The notes below the pieces were generated by a model, which searched no databases, was not told the origin of the DNA, and saw nothing but the letters and a program-made list of their open reading frames with translations. Made by a program: the position numbers and the translations under genes. DNA of 52,790 bases from Clostridia bacterium (lineage in GTDB: Bacteria > Bacillota > Clostridia > Oscillospirales > CAG-272): the NCBI GenBank assembly GCA_017466445.1, contig JAFTUC010000019.1, positions 24,001-76,790 on the forward strand, written 5' to 3'. Positions within the stretch are counted from its first letter, which is position 1; each line of letters starts with the position of its first letter. This document shows, piece after piece, positions 41,167 to 48,701 of this stretch.

Positions 41167-41310
41167 TTGAACCATAAAATCATATTCGACGAACACATCG
41201 TTTGCGTATTTCCTGAAAACATTATATCGCGTTTTGATGTTGCCGTAAATGATGTGGTCGAAGAGTTTGCGGAAAAGTTGCAATCTAAGTATGAAACGGA
41301 AAATTTATGA
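41167..41310 (+). CDS. Small hypothetical protein or gene tail, 47 residues
   Basis: TTG at 41167 follows AGGAGG by four bases and opens NHKIIFDEHIVCVFPENIIS and then RFDVAVNDVVEEFAEKLQ before SKYETENL. Codon periodicity looks genuine and the end is amphipathic. It may be a real small protein or the tail of a deleted gene. An opposite-strand frame over the same bases looks worse. Confidence 0.4.
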   Translation: MNHKIIFDEHIVCVFPENIISRFDVAVNDVVEEFAEKLQSKYETENL

Positions 41311-41401
41311 ACTTGCGTCCTCTACCACTCCAAGGGCGACTTGAACATTTTTCCGGTCATTTTATCTTTTTTCAGACCTTTCCCCTATGGCAAAAATGAC
41401 C

Positions 41402-41630
41402 TTTCGCGCTCTCGTGGCATCTTTTCTCCAGGTGCTCCAATCGTGTCTATGGTCGCATATGTGGTCGTGAGATTAATAGTGCTTTTATTGATTTTCTAAA
41501 AGCTTTTGAAGAAAACCTCTTGGTTCTTCAAGGGCTTTTCTACGTTTTGCGTATTATAACTCTTGTTTGCCTTTTTGTCAAGCGGTTTTGGGGATGAATA
41601 GTTGCACCGCAATAGACAAAGAAAAAGGTC
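41402..41630. repeat. Boundary module A (left end of cassette 1)
   Basis: Shares its layout and parts of its sequence with 46298-46700. It has TTTCGCGCTCTCGTG (41402-41416), ATGGTC and TGTGGTC (41449-41466), the hairpin AAAAGC...GCTTTT (41498-41539), a minus-strand promoter TTGACA-N17-TATAAT (41553-41581), and the motif GCAATAGACAAAGAAAAAGG (41609-41628). Confidence 0.65.
41553..41581 (-). promoter_or_regulatory. Leftward sigma-A promoter in boundary module A
   Basis: Minus strand TTGACA (41576-41581), 17-bp spacer, TATAAT (41553-41558). Its transcript meets a hairpin and then only decayed coding sequence. Confidence 0.8.
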
Positions 41631-41663
41631 GACGAAAAAATGGAGATAATTTAATAGAATCTA

Positions 41664-41692
41664 TTGACAGTAACGCTAATAACTGATATAAT
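41664..41692 (+). promoter_or_regulatory. Promoter of cassette 1
   Basis: TTGACA (41664-41669), 17-bp spacer, TATAAT (41687-41692), both exact. Confidence 0.9.
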
Positions 41693-41714
41693 ATCGTTAG
41701 TAACCGTTAGTAAC
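41674..41714 (+). promoter_or_regulatory. Three phased decamer repeats, candidate operator
   Basis: CGCTAATAAC (41674-41683), CGTTAGTAAC (41695-41704) and CGTTAGTAAC (41705-41714), spaced 21 and 10 bp. The first lies inside the promoter spacer and the others just downstream of the -10 box. The winged-helix end of the first gene's product is the likely ligand. Confidence 0.65.
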
Positions 41715-41731
41715 GGAATTGGAGGTAAAAT

Positions 41732-43018
41732 ATGTTGGAAGATAAGAATACCGAGTTTAAAAGGGAATATGTTGAGGATATAAAAAAGACGCTTGTTGCT
41801 TTTGCAAATACCGATGGTGGTAATCTTTATATCGGAATTGACGATGACGGCAATGCTGTTGAGGTCAATAATATTGACGGAGTTATGCTACAGGTGTCAA
41901 ACGTGATCCGAGATGCGATTAAGCCGGATCTTGCAATGTTTTGTGATATTACTGTAGAAACCGTTCAAGATAAGAAGGTTGTAAAAATCACCGTTAATCG
42001 CGGTACTGCCCGTCCTTACTATTTGTCAGCTAAAGGTATTCGTCCGGAAGGTGTATATGTGAGACAGGGGGCCTCATCCGTTCCTGCTTCTGAGAGCGCA
42101 ATTCTTTCTATGATACGCGAGACCGCCGGAGATAGCTACGAGGAGGCGCGCTCGCTTATTCAGGAATTAACCTTCAATGAAGCAGATTTTGTTTTTGAAA
42201 ATAAGCAAATTCCTTTCGGTGAAGCACAGAAGAGAAGTCTTGGCTTGATTGGCGAGGACGGAACGTATACCAATCTTGCATTGTTACTTTCCGATCAGTG
42301 CACCCATACTGTAAAAATTGCAGTTTTTGAAGGCGAGCAAAAGACGGTATTTAAGGATAGACGGGAATTTTGCGGTTCGTTGTTAAAGCAGCTTAACGAT
42401 GCGTATCAGTTTATAGATCAGTTTAATCATACACACGCACATACGGAAGGTCTGTACCGTGTTGATAAAAGAGCATATCCTACGGAAGCAATCAGGGAGG
42501 CATTGTTGAATGCCATCGTTCACAGAGAATATAGCTTTTCCGCAAGCACACTTATCAGCATTTTTGATAACAGAATAGAATTTGTATCCATCGGTGGCTT
42601 AGCGCGCGGTATTTCACAAAGTGATATTTTGCTTGGTATTTCAATTGCTAGAAATAAAAAGCTCGCAGATGTGTTCTATCATTTGCATTTGATTGAAGCA
42701 TATGGTACAGGTATGCCCAAAATTATAGAAGCATACAGAGAATATGGTCTTGAGCCTCATATAGAAATATCCGATAACGCATTTAAGATTACGTTACCTA
42801 ATACAAACGCGGCTGTGAAGGAAACAAAGGTTGAGTTGACCGAAAACGAGCAAGGAGTGTTATCTGTGCTGAAAGAGGGAATTAAGTCTCGCCCGGAGAT
42901 TCAAAAGGCTCTCGGATTTTCGCAGACAACTACAATTGTTGCGATTGCAGCATTGATCGATAAAGGATTGATCGTAAAAGTCGGGAATGGAAATAAGACG
43001 AAGTATAAAGTAATATAA
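41732..43018 (+). CDS. AlbA_2 / RecG-like ATP-binding regulator with winged helix
   Basis: 428 residues. AlbA_2 (Schlafen-like) domain (1-125): LEDKNTEFKREYVEDIKKTL, FANTDGGNLYIGIDDDG, GVYVRQGASSVPAS. The central region has an HATPase_c_4-type GHKL module (REALLNAIVHREYS, ISIFDNRIEFVSIGG, AYGTGMPKIIEAY). The C-terminal winged helix (about 370-428) has NEQGVLSVLKEGIKSRPEIQ and TTTIVAIAALIDKGLI. This COG2865-like build often accompanies restriction and conflict systems as regulator. RBS GGAGG. 14 bases before the primase-helicase gene. Confidence 0.9.
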   Translation: MLEDKNTEFKREYVEDIKKTLVAFANTDGGNLYIGIDDDGNAVEVNNIDGVMLQVSNVIRDAIKPDLAMFCDITVETVQDKKVVKITVNRGTARPYYLSAKGIRPEGVYVRQGASSVPASESAILSMIRETAGDSYEEARSLIQELTFNEADFVFENKQIPFGEAQKRSLGLIGEDGTYTNLALLLSDQCTHTVKIAVFEGEQKTVFKDRREFCGSLLKQLNDAYQFIDQFNHTHAHTEGLYRVDKRAYPTEAIREALLNAIVHREYSFSASTLISIFDNRIEFVSIGGLARGISQSDILLGISIARNKKLADVFYHLHLIEAYGTGMPKIIEAYREYGLEPHIEISDNAFKITLPNTNAAVKETKVELTENEQGVLSVLKEGIKSRPEIQKALGFSQTTTIVAIAALIDKGLIVKVGNGNKTKYKVI

Positions 43019-43032
43019 AATGAGGCTGTAAA

Positions 43033-45906
43033 ATGTACGAAAAGCTATATCGTGAGCTTTTGCTGCGTTACAATGAATTAGAGAGTGAAAATAAGCGGCT
43101 CACGGAGGAAAATGCGCGGCTACGACTGCAATTTGGCTTGACGAATGTCTCTAATGAAAATGTTGAGATGCCCGTAATTGAAGTTGCTACTGTCAACAAA
43201 TACAGCTCTTCAAAGGAAAAGATCGAGTTGTTTCGTTCACTGTTTCGCGGCAGGGAAGATGTGTTTGCAAAATGTTGGCAAAGTACAACGAGCGGAAAGA
43301 GCGGTTATCAGCCCGTGTGTGAAAATGAATGGGCAGAGGGCTTATGCGACAAAAGGAAGTACAAGTGCGCCAATTGTCCCAATCGGGTGTTAAAATCCTT
43401 AACTGATGAAGACATTTATAAACATCTTGAGGGCAAGGATGGATTAGCACGTGATGTGATAGGAATCTATCCAATGCTCCAGGATGAGACTTGTCATTTT
43501 CTATGTGCCGACTTTGATGATGACTCGTTTGAAAAAGATGTTACTGCTTTTAGAGAGGTCTGTGAAGAATTAAATGTTCCTATATGCGTGGAACGATCCC
43601 GTTCGGGAAACGGAGCTCATGCTTGGATATTCTTCGAGTCGCCTGTTCCTGCCGCTACCGCACGCAAATTGGGAAGCGGTATTTTGACTAAGGCGATGGA
43701 GAGGCGCGGTGAGCTGTCTTTTAAGTCATATGACAGATTATTTCCAAACCAAGATACCATGCCTGACGGTGGATTTGGAAATCTTGTGGCGTTACCTTTG
43801 CAAGGCTTGGCAAGGAAAAGCGGAAACAGCGTATTTGTGGACGATAATCTTAATCCATACGAGGATCAGTGGGCATATCTTTCTACTGTAAAAAAACTGA
43901 GTGCAGATTCGGTTGAAGCATTGGTTGTGTCCTTTGGCAGGGATGGCGAGCTTGGTAAGCTCGTCAGCGAATCCGATAGTAAGCCTTGGGAAACGAAGAA
44001 GAAAAGTAAAATTACGCATAGTGATTTTCCTATGGTACTGAACATCGTCCGTGCAAGCATGTTGTATATTCCTACTGCAGATTTGTCTGCAAACGCAAAA
44101 AATCAGATCAAACGCTTGGCGGCATTCAAAAACCCCGATTTTTACCGTGCACAAGCAATGCGATTGCCAATATACGATAAGCCGCGGATCATATGCACAG
44201 CGGATATCACGGAAGATTATATCGCCATTCCGCGCGGTTGTGAGGATGCACTTTGCAATCTGCTCGAAGAAGTAGGCGTATCATATGCAATCGAAGATAA
44301 AACTAATTCAGGAGAGATTATACCCGTTACTTTTAACGGTGAGTTGCGTGAAGAACAGCGGCCTGCGGCAGACGCACTATTGGAACAAAATACGGGTGTT
44401 CTATCTGCAACAACGGCGTTCGGTAAGACTGTCATTGCCTCGTATATGATCGGGCAAAGAAAAACGAACACCTTGATTCTCGTACATACACAAGCTTTGA
44501 TGACACAATGGAAAAAGTCTCTTGAAAACTTTTTGAAGTTTGACATAACACCTCCCGAAGAAAAGAAGGGAAGAGGCCGCAAGAAGGTGTGGTCTCCCGT
44601 TGGTGTTCTCGGTGCCGGAAAGGATACCGTGCACGGTATTGTGGATGTTGCCGTCATGCAGTCTCTTGTTAGCGGTGACGAAGTGAAAGAGATTGTGCGA
44701 AACTATGGGATGATCATTGTTGACGAATGTCACCATGTTTCTGCGGTCAACTTTGAAACGATTCTCAAATATGCAAACGCGAAATATGTGTATGGCCTGA
44801 CCGCAACACCAACAAGACAGGATGGTCATCATCCGATAATATTCATGCAGTGCGGTGCGATTCGATATCGTGTTGATGCGAAGGAACAAGCTGAAAAGCG
44901 CAACTTTGAGCATTATCTTGTACCGAGATTTACCAATACGCGCTATCACAGCGAAGGCAAGCCGAGCATTACGGATATTTATAAAAAATTATCCGAGAAT
45001 GAAATGCGAAATAATACGATCGTTTCTGATGTTGCTGAAGCCCTAAAAGGTGGGCGAAATCCAATTGTATTGACAGAACGGCGCGAGCACGTTGCGTTGC
45101 TTGCTGAACGGCTTTCCTGTTCTTGCAAAAACGTTATTCAACTCGTAGGAACAGCTTCCGCAAAGGAGCGCAGAGAAACATTGGAAAGACTTGAAGCAAT
45201 TCCAGCCAACGAATCTGTTGTAATTATAGCGACGGGCAAATATGTTGGAGAGGGCTTTGACTATCCTCGGCTTGATACGTTATTCCTTGCATTACCGATT
45301 GCATGGAAGGGAAAAGTCGCACAATATGCCGGCAGACTCCACAGAAATTATGAAGGCAAAACCGAAGTTCAAGTGTACGATTACGTGGATATTCATATTC
45401 CCGTGCTTGAAAGAATGTATCAAAAACGAGTGAAAAGTTATTCCGCTATTGGGTATAAAACGAAGCTGTTGTCAAATATCAATGCGGCTCCCGATCTGAT
45501 CTATGACGGTAAATCATTCTACCACGGATTTTGCAATGATTTGCAAAACGCTCAAAGCGAGATTTTGATCGTCAGTCCGTTTATGAGAAAGAGCAGGATC
45601 ACAAGTCTTATGAAAATCCTTGATCCAATTATTGAAAGCGGCGTTAAAGTAACGGTAGTTACGCGACCTCCCGAGGATTTCAAGGAGAGAGATCGAGATA
45701 CGGTTAACGGTTGCGCGGAGAAGTTACAAGAAAACAGTGTGATTGTTAGTTATAAATCCGATTTTCATCAGAAATTTACTGTTATCGATCAGTCCGTCGT
45801 TTGGTACGGAAGTGTTAATTTCCTTAGCTTCGGTACACACGAGGAAAGTATTATGCGCTTCGAAAATGCCGATATCGCAGGGCAACTTACGGATACTGTT
45901 TTATAG
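43033..45906 (+). CDS. Primase-helicase-PLD nuclease protein, TOTE-type conflict system effector
   Basis: 957 residues. An N-terminal coiled coil (1-35) is followed by a Cys-rich insert (CDKRKYKCANCPNRV). The archaeo-eukaryotic primase domain (about 55-300) has HFLCADFDDDSF (DxD-type metal site) and ERSRSGNGAHAWIFFESPVP. The SF2 helicase (about 430-780) has Walker A TTAFGKTVIA, motif II VDECHH, motif III GLTATPTR, and GEGFDYPRLDTLFL with motif VI QYAGRLHR. The C-terminal phospholipase D-like nuclease (about 820-957) has FHQKFTVIDQSVVWYGSVNF, a single HxK site. The domain order matches proteins known as TOTE conflict systems, predicted antiviral effectors. Confidence 0.9.
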   Translation: MYEKLYRELLLRYNELESENKRLTEENARLRLQFGLTNVSNENVEMPVIEVATVNKYSSSKEKIELFRSLFRGREDVFAKCWQSTTSGKSGYQPVCENEWAEGLCDKRKYKCANCPNRVLKSLTDEDIYKHLEGKDGLARDVIGIYPMLQDETCHFLCADFDDDSFEKDVTAFREVCEELNVPICVERSRSGNGAHAWIFFESPVPAATARKLGSGILTKAMERRGELSFKSYDRLFPNQDTMPDGGFGNLVALPLQGLARKSGNSVFVDDNLNPYEDQWAYLSTVKKLSADSVEALVVSFGRDGELGKLVSESDSKPWETKKKSKITHSDFPMVLNIVRASMLYIPTADLSANAKNQIKRLAAFKNPDFYRAQAMRLPIYDKPRIICTADITEDYIAIPRGCEDALCNLLEEVGVSYAIEDKTNSGEIIPVTFNGELREEQRPAADALLEQNTGVLSATTAFGKTVIASYMIGQRKTNTLILVHTQALMTQWKKSLENFLKFDITPPEEKKGRGRKKVWSPVGVLGAGKDTVHGIVDVAVMQSLVSGDEVKEIVRNYGMIIVDECHHVSAVNFETILKYANAKYVYGLTATPTRQDGHHPIIFMQCGAIRYRVDAKEQAEKRNFEHYLVPRFTNTRYHSEGKPSITDIYKKLSENEMRNNTIVSDVAEALKGGRNPIVLTERREHVALLAERLSCSCKNVIQLVGTASAKERRETLERLEAIPANESVVIIATGKYVGEGFDYPRLDTLFLALPIAWKGKVAQYAGRLHRNYEGKTEVQVYDYVDIHIPVLERMYQKRVKSYSAIGYKTKLLSNINAAPDLIYDGKSFYHGFCNDLQNAQSEILIVSPFMRKSRITSLMKILDPIIESGVKVTVVTRPPEDFKERDRDTVNGCAEKLQENSVIVSYKSDFHQKFTVIDQSVVWYGSVNFLSFGTHEESIMRFENADIAGQLTDTVL

Positions 45907-45931
45907 ACTTATCACGTTGACAAATGACACT

Positions 45932-45991
45932 AAAGGAGACTTGAACTATTTGACTCTATCTCTTTGAGAAGAATTTTCAAAAGTCTCCTTT
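45932..45991. terminator. Inverted repeat after cassette 1, possible terminator
   Basis: AAAGGAGACTT / AAGTCTCCTTT, an 11-bp stem enclosing 38 bases. The T-run is weak (CCTTTCCTTT). Confidence 0.45.
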
Positions 45992-46071
45992 CCTTTGAAA
46001 GTTCTAATGATAAAATATTAGAAAAAGATTTAGAAAATGCTAAAGTTCGCCGAAAATCAAGCAAAAAATGA
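45934..46071 (+). pseudogene. 45-codon orphan C-terminal frame
   Basis: Directly after a TAA the plus strand is open for 45 codons without ATG or ribosome site, reading LELFDSISLRRIFKSLLSFE and ending DLENAKVRRKSSKK. Lys/Arg-rich and codon-like, it looks like the tail of a lost gene. Family unknown. Confidence 0.35.
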
Positions 46072-46131
46072 GAAGACTTTGACAACAAACCTCTATAATC
46101 GAGCGGTTTTGGCACGATTTTTCGTGTCATT

Positions 46132-46174
46132 TAGTCTTTTTAGTACTATTTAGTATCATTTAGTGATAACTAGT
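46132..46174. repeat. Five TAGT motifs at 9-10-bp spacing
   Basis: TAGT begins at 46132, 46141, 46151, 46161 and 46171, each followed by AT-rich sequence, so the motif recurs on one face of the helix. The region is noncoding. Confidence 0.7.
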
Positions 46175-46247
46175 ACATTCTTTCGCCTTTGGTTTTCAAA
46201 GAATTTGCAATTTGGGCTTTACCCCAAGACCGATTTTTATGTTTTTC

Positions 46248-46271
46248 TAGTGCTATCTAGTGCTTTTTAGT
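46248..46271. repeat. Three further TAGT motifs at 10-bp spacing
   Basis: TAGT at 46248, 46258 and 46268 within near-identical decamers CTAGTGCTAT, CTAGTGCTTT and TTAGTGCTAT. Confidence 0.7.
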
Positions 46272-46344
46272 GCTATTCTTTCAACCAAAGCATACATTTT
46301 CGTGCTCTCGTGTACTACTGTTTCCATGTAGTCCACTCCGCACT

Positions 46345-46543
46345 ATGGTCAAGAATGTGGTCAAAACGCGCACCTCTAAAAAGCACAAGTGGTCACCTAA
46401 AAATCGGTCAAAGAAACAGGTGGGCGGTAGCAGCCGCAAGCAGAAAACAGGCAGAGAAAAAACACAATGTGGTCAGCCCGAAAGCAGCCGACCGAAATAT
46501 GTGGTCATGAAGAACCGAAACCGCGTGGTCAAGCCATGTGGTC
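46345..46543. repeat. Seven irregularly spaced TGTGGTC-like heptamers
   Basis: ATGGTC at 46345, TGTGGTC at 46356, AGTGGTC at 46388, TGTGGTC at 46468 and 46500, CGTGGTC at 46524, and TGTGGTC at 46537. Read leftward they are GACCACA repeats in the leader of the transcript from the module's minus-strand promoter. Confidence 0.6.
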
Positions 46544-46609
46544 GAAAGCCTTTGAGAGCAGGGAAGTGAACTCCCATCTCAAGGGCTTTTCTTCTTCCGC
46601 CGGTGTCGT

Positions 46610-46638
46610 ATTGTAACTTAGAATCGGAATTTTGTCAA
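46610..46638 (-). promoter_or_regulatory. Leftward sigma-A promoter in boundary module B
   Basis: Minus strand TTGACA (46633-46638), 17-bp spacer, TACAAT (46610-46615). Confidence 0.75.
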
Positions 46639-46747
46639 GGCCTTGAATGCATCTTTCCGCTCCCCAAATATTTGGGAGCAATAAACAAAGAAAAAAGGCT
46701 CAACGAGAAATTTGCTCGTGTCAGGGCAGATTTTTGTTTGCAAAGCA

Positions 46748-46776
46748 TTGACATATACACCAAAAGTGTATATAAT
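46748..46776 (+). promoter_or_regulatory. Promoter of cassette 2
   Basis: TTGACA (46748-46753), 17-bp spacer, TATAAT (46771-46776). The inverted repeat TACAC-CAAAA-GTGTA fills the spacer. The decamer TATACAAATA occurs twice downstream (46809, 46824). Both are candidate repressor sites. Confidence 0.85.
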
Positions 46777-46875
46777 TGTATGTGTAAAAATTATGTATGC
46801 TTTTCGTGTATACAAATACTAGATATACAAATAAAACGATCTGTGATATACTTTTGGTACAAGGAGTTGAGTGGC

Positions 46876-48111
46876 ATGTTTGAACTTAAAACCAATGAAG
46901 AAATAGGGGCTTACTTAAAGAAACTGATCTTATCAAAATATCCTTCATGCAGACAGTTTTGCGTGGCGTATATTGATCTCACAATGGATTTTTCAGACGA
47001 TCCGCAAGACCAACGCAGCGAAGAGATACGTAAACTTACGAATAGGCTTTCCCAAATCTTAAAAGGTAAGAAAAGTATTCAAACCTACGACTTACCCATT
47101 TTCTCTGAACTGTTAGGCGTATCGTGCGAACAAATGCTTTCTGCAGGAGCAGTTGCGAAACCGATTACTAACAGAAGAACCAATTACAATATTGCTTTTT
47201 CGACCGATGAACGAGATTGGATCGAGTACATTAATCGTGAGGATTGTATTGCTTCTTACGCAGATGAATTTGGTAAAACGGTCGTGGATTATGCCATCGA
47301 ATTTAAAAACTATGGTTTTATCAGGTTTTTAATTGAGAACGGCTATATCACCTTGATCTCTGATGATAAGGGATATGTTGATTTCAACTTCGGTGCAAGC
47401 ACAACTCTTAAGGAAAGACCTTATGAAGCAAGAACTTTTGAAAACGAACTCTACGAGAACAAGATTCTGAGAACCCAAATTATCTCTCTCGCACTTGAAA
47501 GCAATGACTATGATGTCTTGTATGAAATGAGAGCAAGAGAGTTTCCGCCGCAGCTAGCAATGACTACCACATCACTTACAAGTATAAAGTTCAGTGAATA
47601 TTATGATGAAAACTTTATCGAGACGATTCTGCGTTCCAAGTCGAAGGCGGTTCAATATTTTTGCGAAGAATATTACGTAGAGTCAAAGTGGCAAAAGGAA
47701 GAGTTCTTATGGATGTTTCCTTTCCTCGACAAGCTTATAGTTGCGGCGATAAAGAAAAATAGCAGTAAAGCTAATATGCTATTGGATGCGGCTATCAAGC
47801 ATAACGAAGATACTTACAACGCTTTGAAAAAAGCGATTCTCCAAGTTGCTAAGCAAATGAAAGAGAACCTTTATAGAAATCAAGGTTTTCAGGAGGTTAT
47901 TGCTAATGTACTTCGTGATTATCATATATCCGAGGAAAAAAACGTAATTAGTTTTTATTGTTATTTTCTTAGAGATAGTGCGAGAGTTACCACCAACATT
48001 ATATGTGCTGACGTAAAATCAAAAAAACCGGAAATACAGAGCAAAGTTGATAGGCTCAATGAACTGTATTCTCAAATTATAAACATAGAAAACCATTTGA
48101 TTAAAAAATAA
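46876..48111 (+). CDS. HTH-type protein with ankyrin-like helical repeats
   Basis: 411 residues. The N-terminal part (about 40-95) resembles a Cro/C1-type HTH: LTNRLSQILKGKKSIQTYDL, PIFSELLGVSCEQML. From about 115 there are ankyrin-like units (WIEYINREDCIASYADEFGK, TVVDYAIEFKNYGFIRFLIE). The rest is helical and unassigned. ATG at 46876 is nine bases after AAGGAG; a longer in-frame extension would cover the promoter. First gene of cassette 2, followed by an HNH nuclease gene. It may sense a protein partner and control or gate the cassette. Confidence 0.7.
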   Translation: MFELKTNEEIGAYLKKLILSKYPSCRQFCVAYIDLTMDFSDDPQDQRSEEIRKLTNRLSQILKGKKSIQTYDLPIFSELLGVSCEQMLSAGAVAKPITNRRTNYNIAFSTDERDWIEYINREDCIASYADEFGKTVVDYAIEFKNYGFIRFLIENGYITLISDDKGYVDFNFGASTTLKERPYEARTFENELYENKILRTQIISLALESNDYDVLYEMRAREFPPQLAMTTTSLTSIKFSEYYDENFIETILRSKSKAVQYFCEEYYVESKWQKEEFLWMFPFLDKLIVAAIKKNSSKANMLLDAAIKHNEDTYNALKKAILQVAKQMKENLYRNQGFQEVIANVLRDYHISEEKNVISFYCYFLRDSARVTTNIICADVKSKKPEIQSKVDRLNELYSQIINIENHLIKK

Positions 48112-48142
48112 TGCTCCTTGAATACTAAAGGAGGTAATCAAA

Positions 48143-48457
48143 ATGTCAAAGTACAATACCGTTGAGGTATGGAATCGCGTTTTTGGAAACAAAACGGAGG
48201 TGTATGATTATGCAGGTAGGCTCATGAAAAAGTCTGCATGCGGAAATCCTAGAAGCAGTTTTTATCCAACGATTGACCATATCCGACCGCTTTCTAAAGG
48301 TGGATGCGATATCTTGGAAAACATTATAATTTGCCATCGTGATACCAATGAAGAAAAAGCAGACTCATTTCCTCATTGGAAGGCAAATGGAACAAGATAT
48401 ATTGCCATTCGTGTAAAAGGTTCAAGAAATGAATATGAAATATACAAACAAAATTGA
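48143..48457 (+). CDS. Small HNH endonuclease
   Basis: 104 residues. The HNH motif is complete: FYPTIDHIRPLSKGGCDILE (first His in the DH pair), NIIICHRDTNEEKAD (Asn and final His). No zinc-ribbon CxxC pairs, DNA-recognition domain or fusion partner, so cutting specificity must come from elsewhere. RBS AAAGGAGG. It overlaps nothing, but the next small gene starts 14 bases later; all three genes of cassette 2 are probably one transcript. Confidence 0.88.
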   Translation: MSKYNTVEVWNRVFGNKTEVYDYAGRLMKKSACGNPRSSFYPTIDHIRPLSKGGCDILENIIICHRDTNEEKADSFPHWKANGTRYIAIRVKGSRNEYEIYKQN

Positions 48458-48471
48458 AGGAGGTTGTACTA

Positions 48472-48648
48472 ATGGGAAAAGGACACGGAGTATCAGGACA
48501 TACGCACACACAAGCGCAGCTTGATCATTATGCAAATCAAAACAACCCCAATAACGATGCTTATTGGGCGAACCAAGACAACCATGCAAACCAATGCAAT
48601 CCGAACAACGATGAGTATTGGCATAGCAGGGAAGAAGATGATGACTAA
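48472..48648 (+). CDS. Small Asn/His-rich repeat protein
   Basis: 58 residues: MGKGHGVSGHTHTQAQLDHY, then two copies of a N-P-N-N-D-x-Y-W unit (ANQNNPNNDAYW, ANQCNPNNDEYW) and an acidic end. I have seen similar NPNN-repeat small proteins beside nucleases in mobile elements, but no function is known to me. Partner or inhibitor of the HNH protein is a guess. RBS AAGGAGG. Confidence 0.75.
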   Translation: MGKGHGVSGHTHTQAQLDHYANQNNPNNDAYWANQDNHANQCNPNNDEYWHSREEDDD

Positions 48649-48657
48649 ATAAGAAAA

Positions 48658-48691
48658 AGCCTCTGAGAAATCTTTCGACTTCTCAGAGGCT
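48658..48691. terminator. Bidirectional terminator between cassette 2 and the GNAT gene
   Basis: AGCCTCTGAGAA / TTCTCAGAGGCT, a 12-bp stem with AAAAA before and AATTTT after, between convergent genes. Confidence 0.92.
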
Positions 48692-48701
48692 AATTTTACG
48701 T

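Larger units (their letters stand above)
46298..46700. repeat. Boundary module B (between cassettes 1 and 2)
   Basis: Diverged longer relative of module A. It has TTTCGTGCTCTCGTG (46298-46312), seven TGTGGTC-like repeats (46345-46543), the hairpin AAAGCC...GGCTTT (46545-46590), a minus-strand promoter (46610-46638), a palindrome GCTCCCC-AAATATTT-GGGAGC (about 46659-46679), and AATAAACAAAGAAAAAAGGC (46680-46699). Confidence 0.65.

Noticed and set aside
41086-41283. 65-codon minus-strand frame overlapping the small plus-strand frame at 41167
   Set aside because: It is antisense to a better frame that has AGGAGG and good codon periodicity, and it crosses a palindrome at 41137-41157; most likely chance.
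41310-41345. tRNA-like AGTGGTAGAGGACGC on the minus strand
   Set aside because: No anticodon arm or T-arm at the right distance; only a chance D-loop resemblance.
46345-46543. Possible CRISPR array
   Set aside because: Repeats are only 7 bases, spacing runs from 11 to 80 bases, and no cas gene is near.
46270-46569. 99-codon frame and a shorter 66-codon frame over the TGTGGTC repeats
   Set aside because: Basic low-complexity translation without ribosome site, caused by the repeated heptamers and flanked by a terminator-like hairpin; not a supported gene.
46603-46875. 91-residue N-terminal extension of the HTH/ankyrin-like protein
   Set aside because: It would span the cassette 2 promoter and boundary motif; the ATG at 46876 with AAGGAG is the sensible start.
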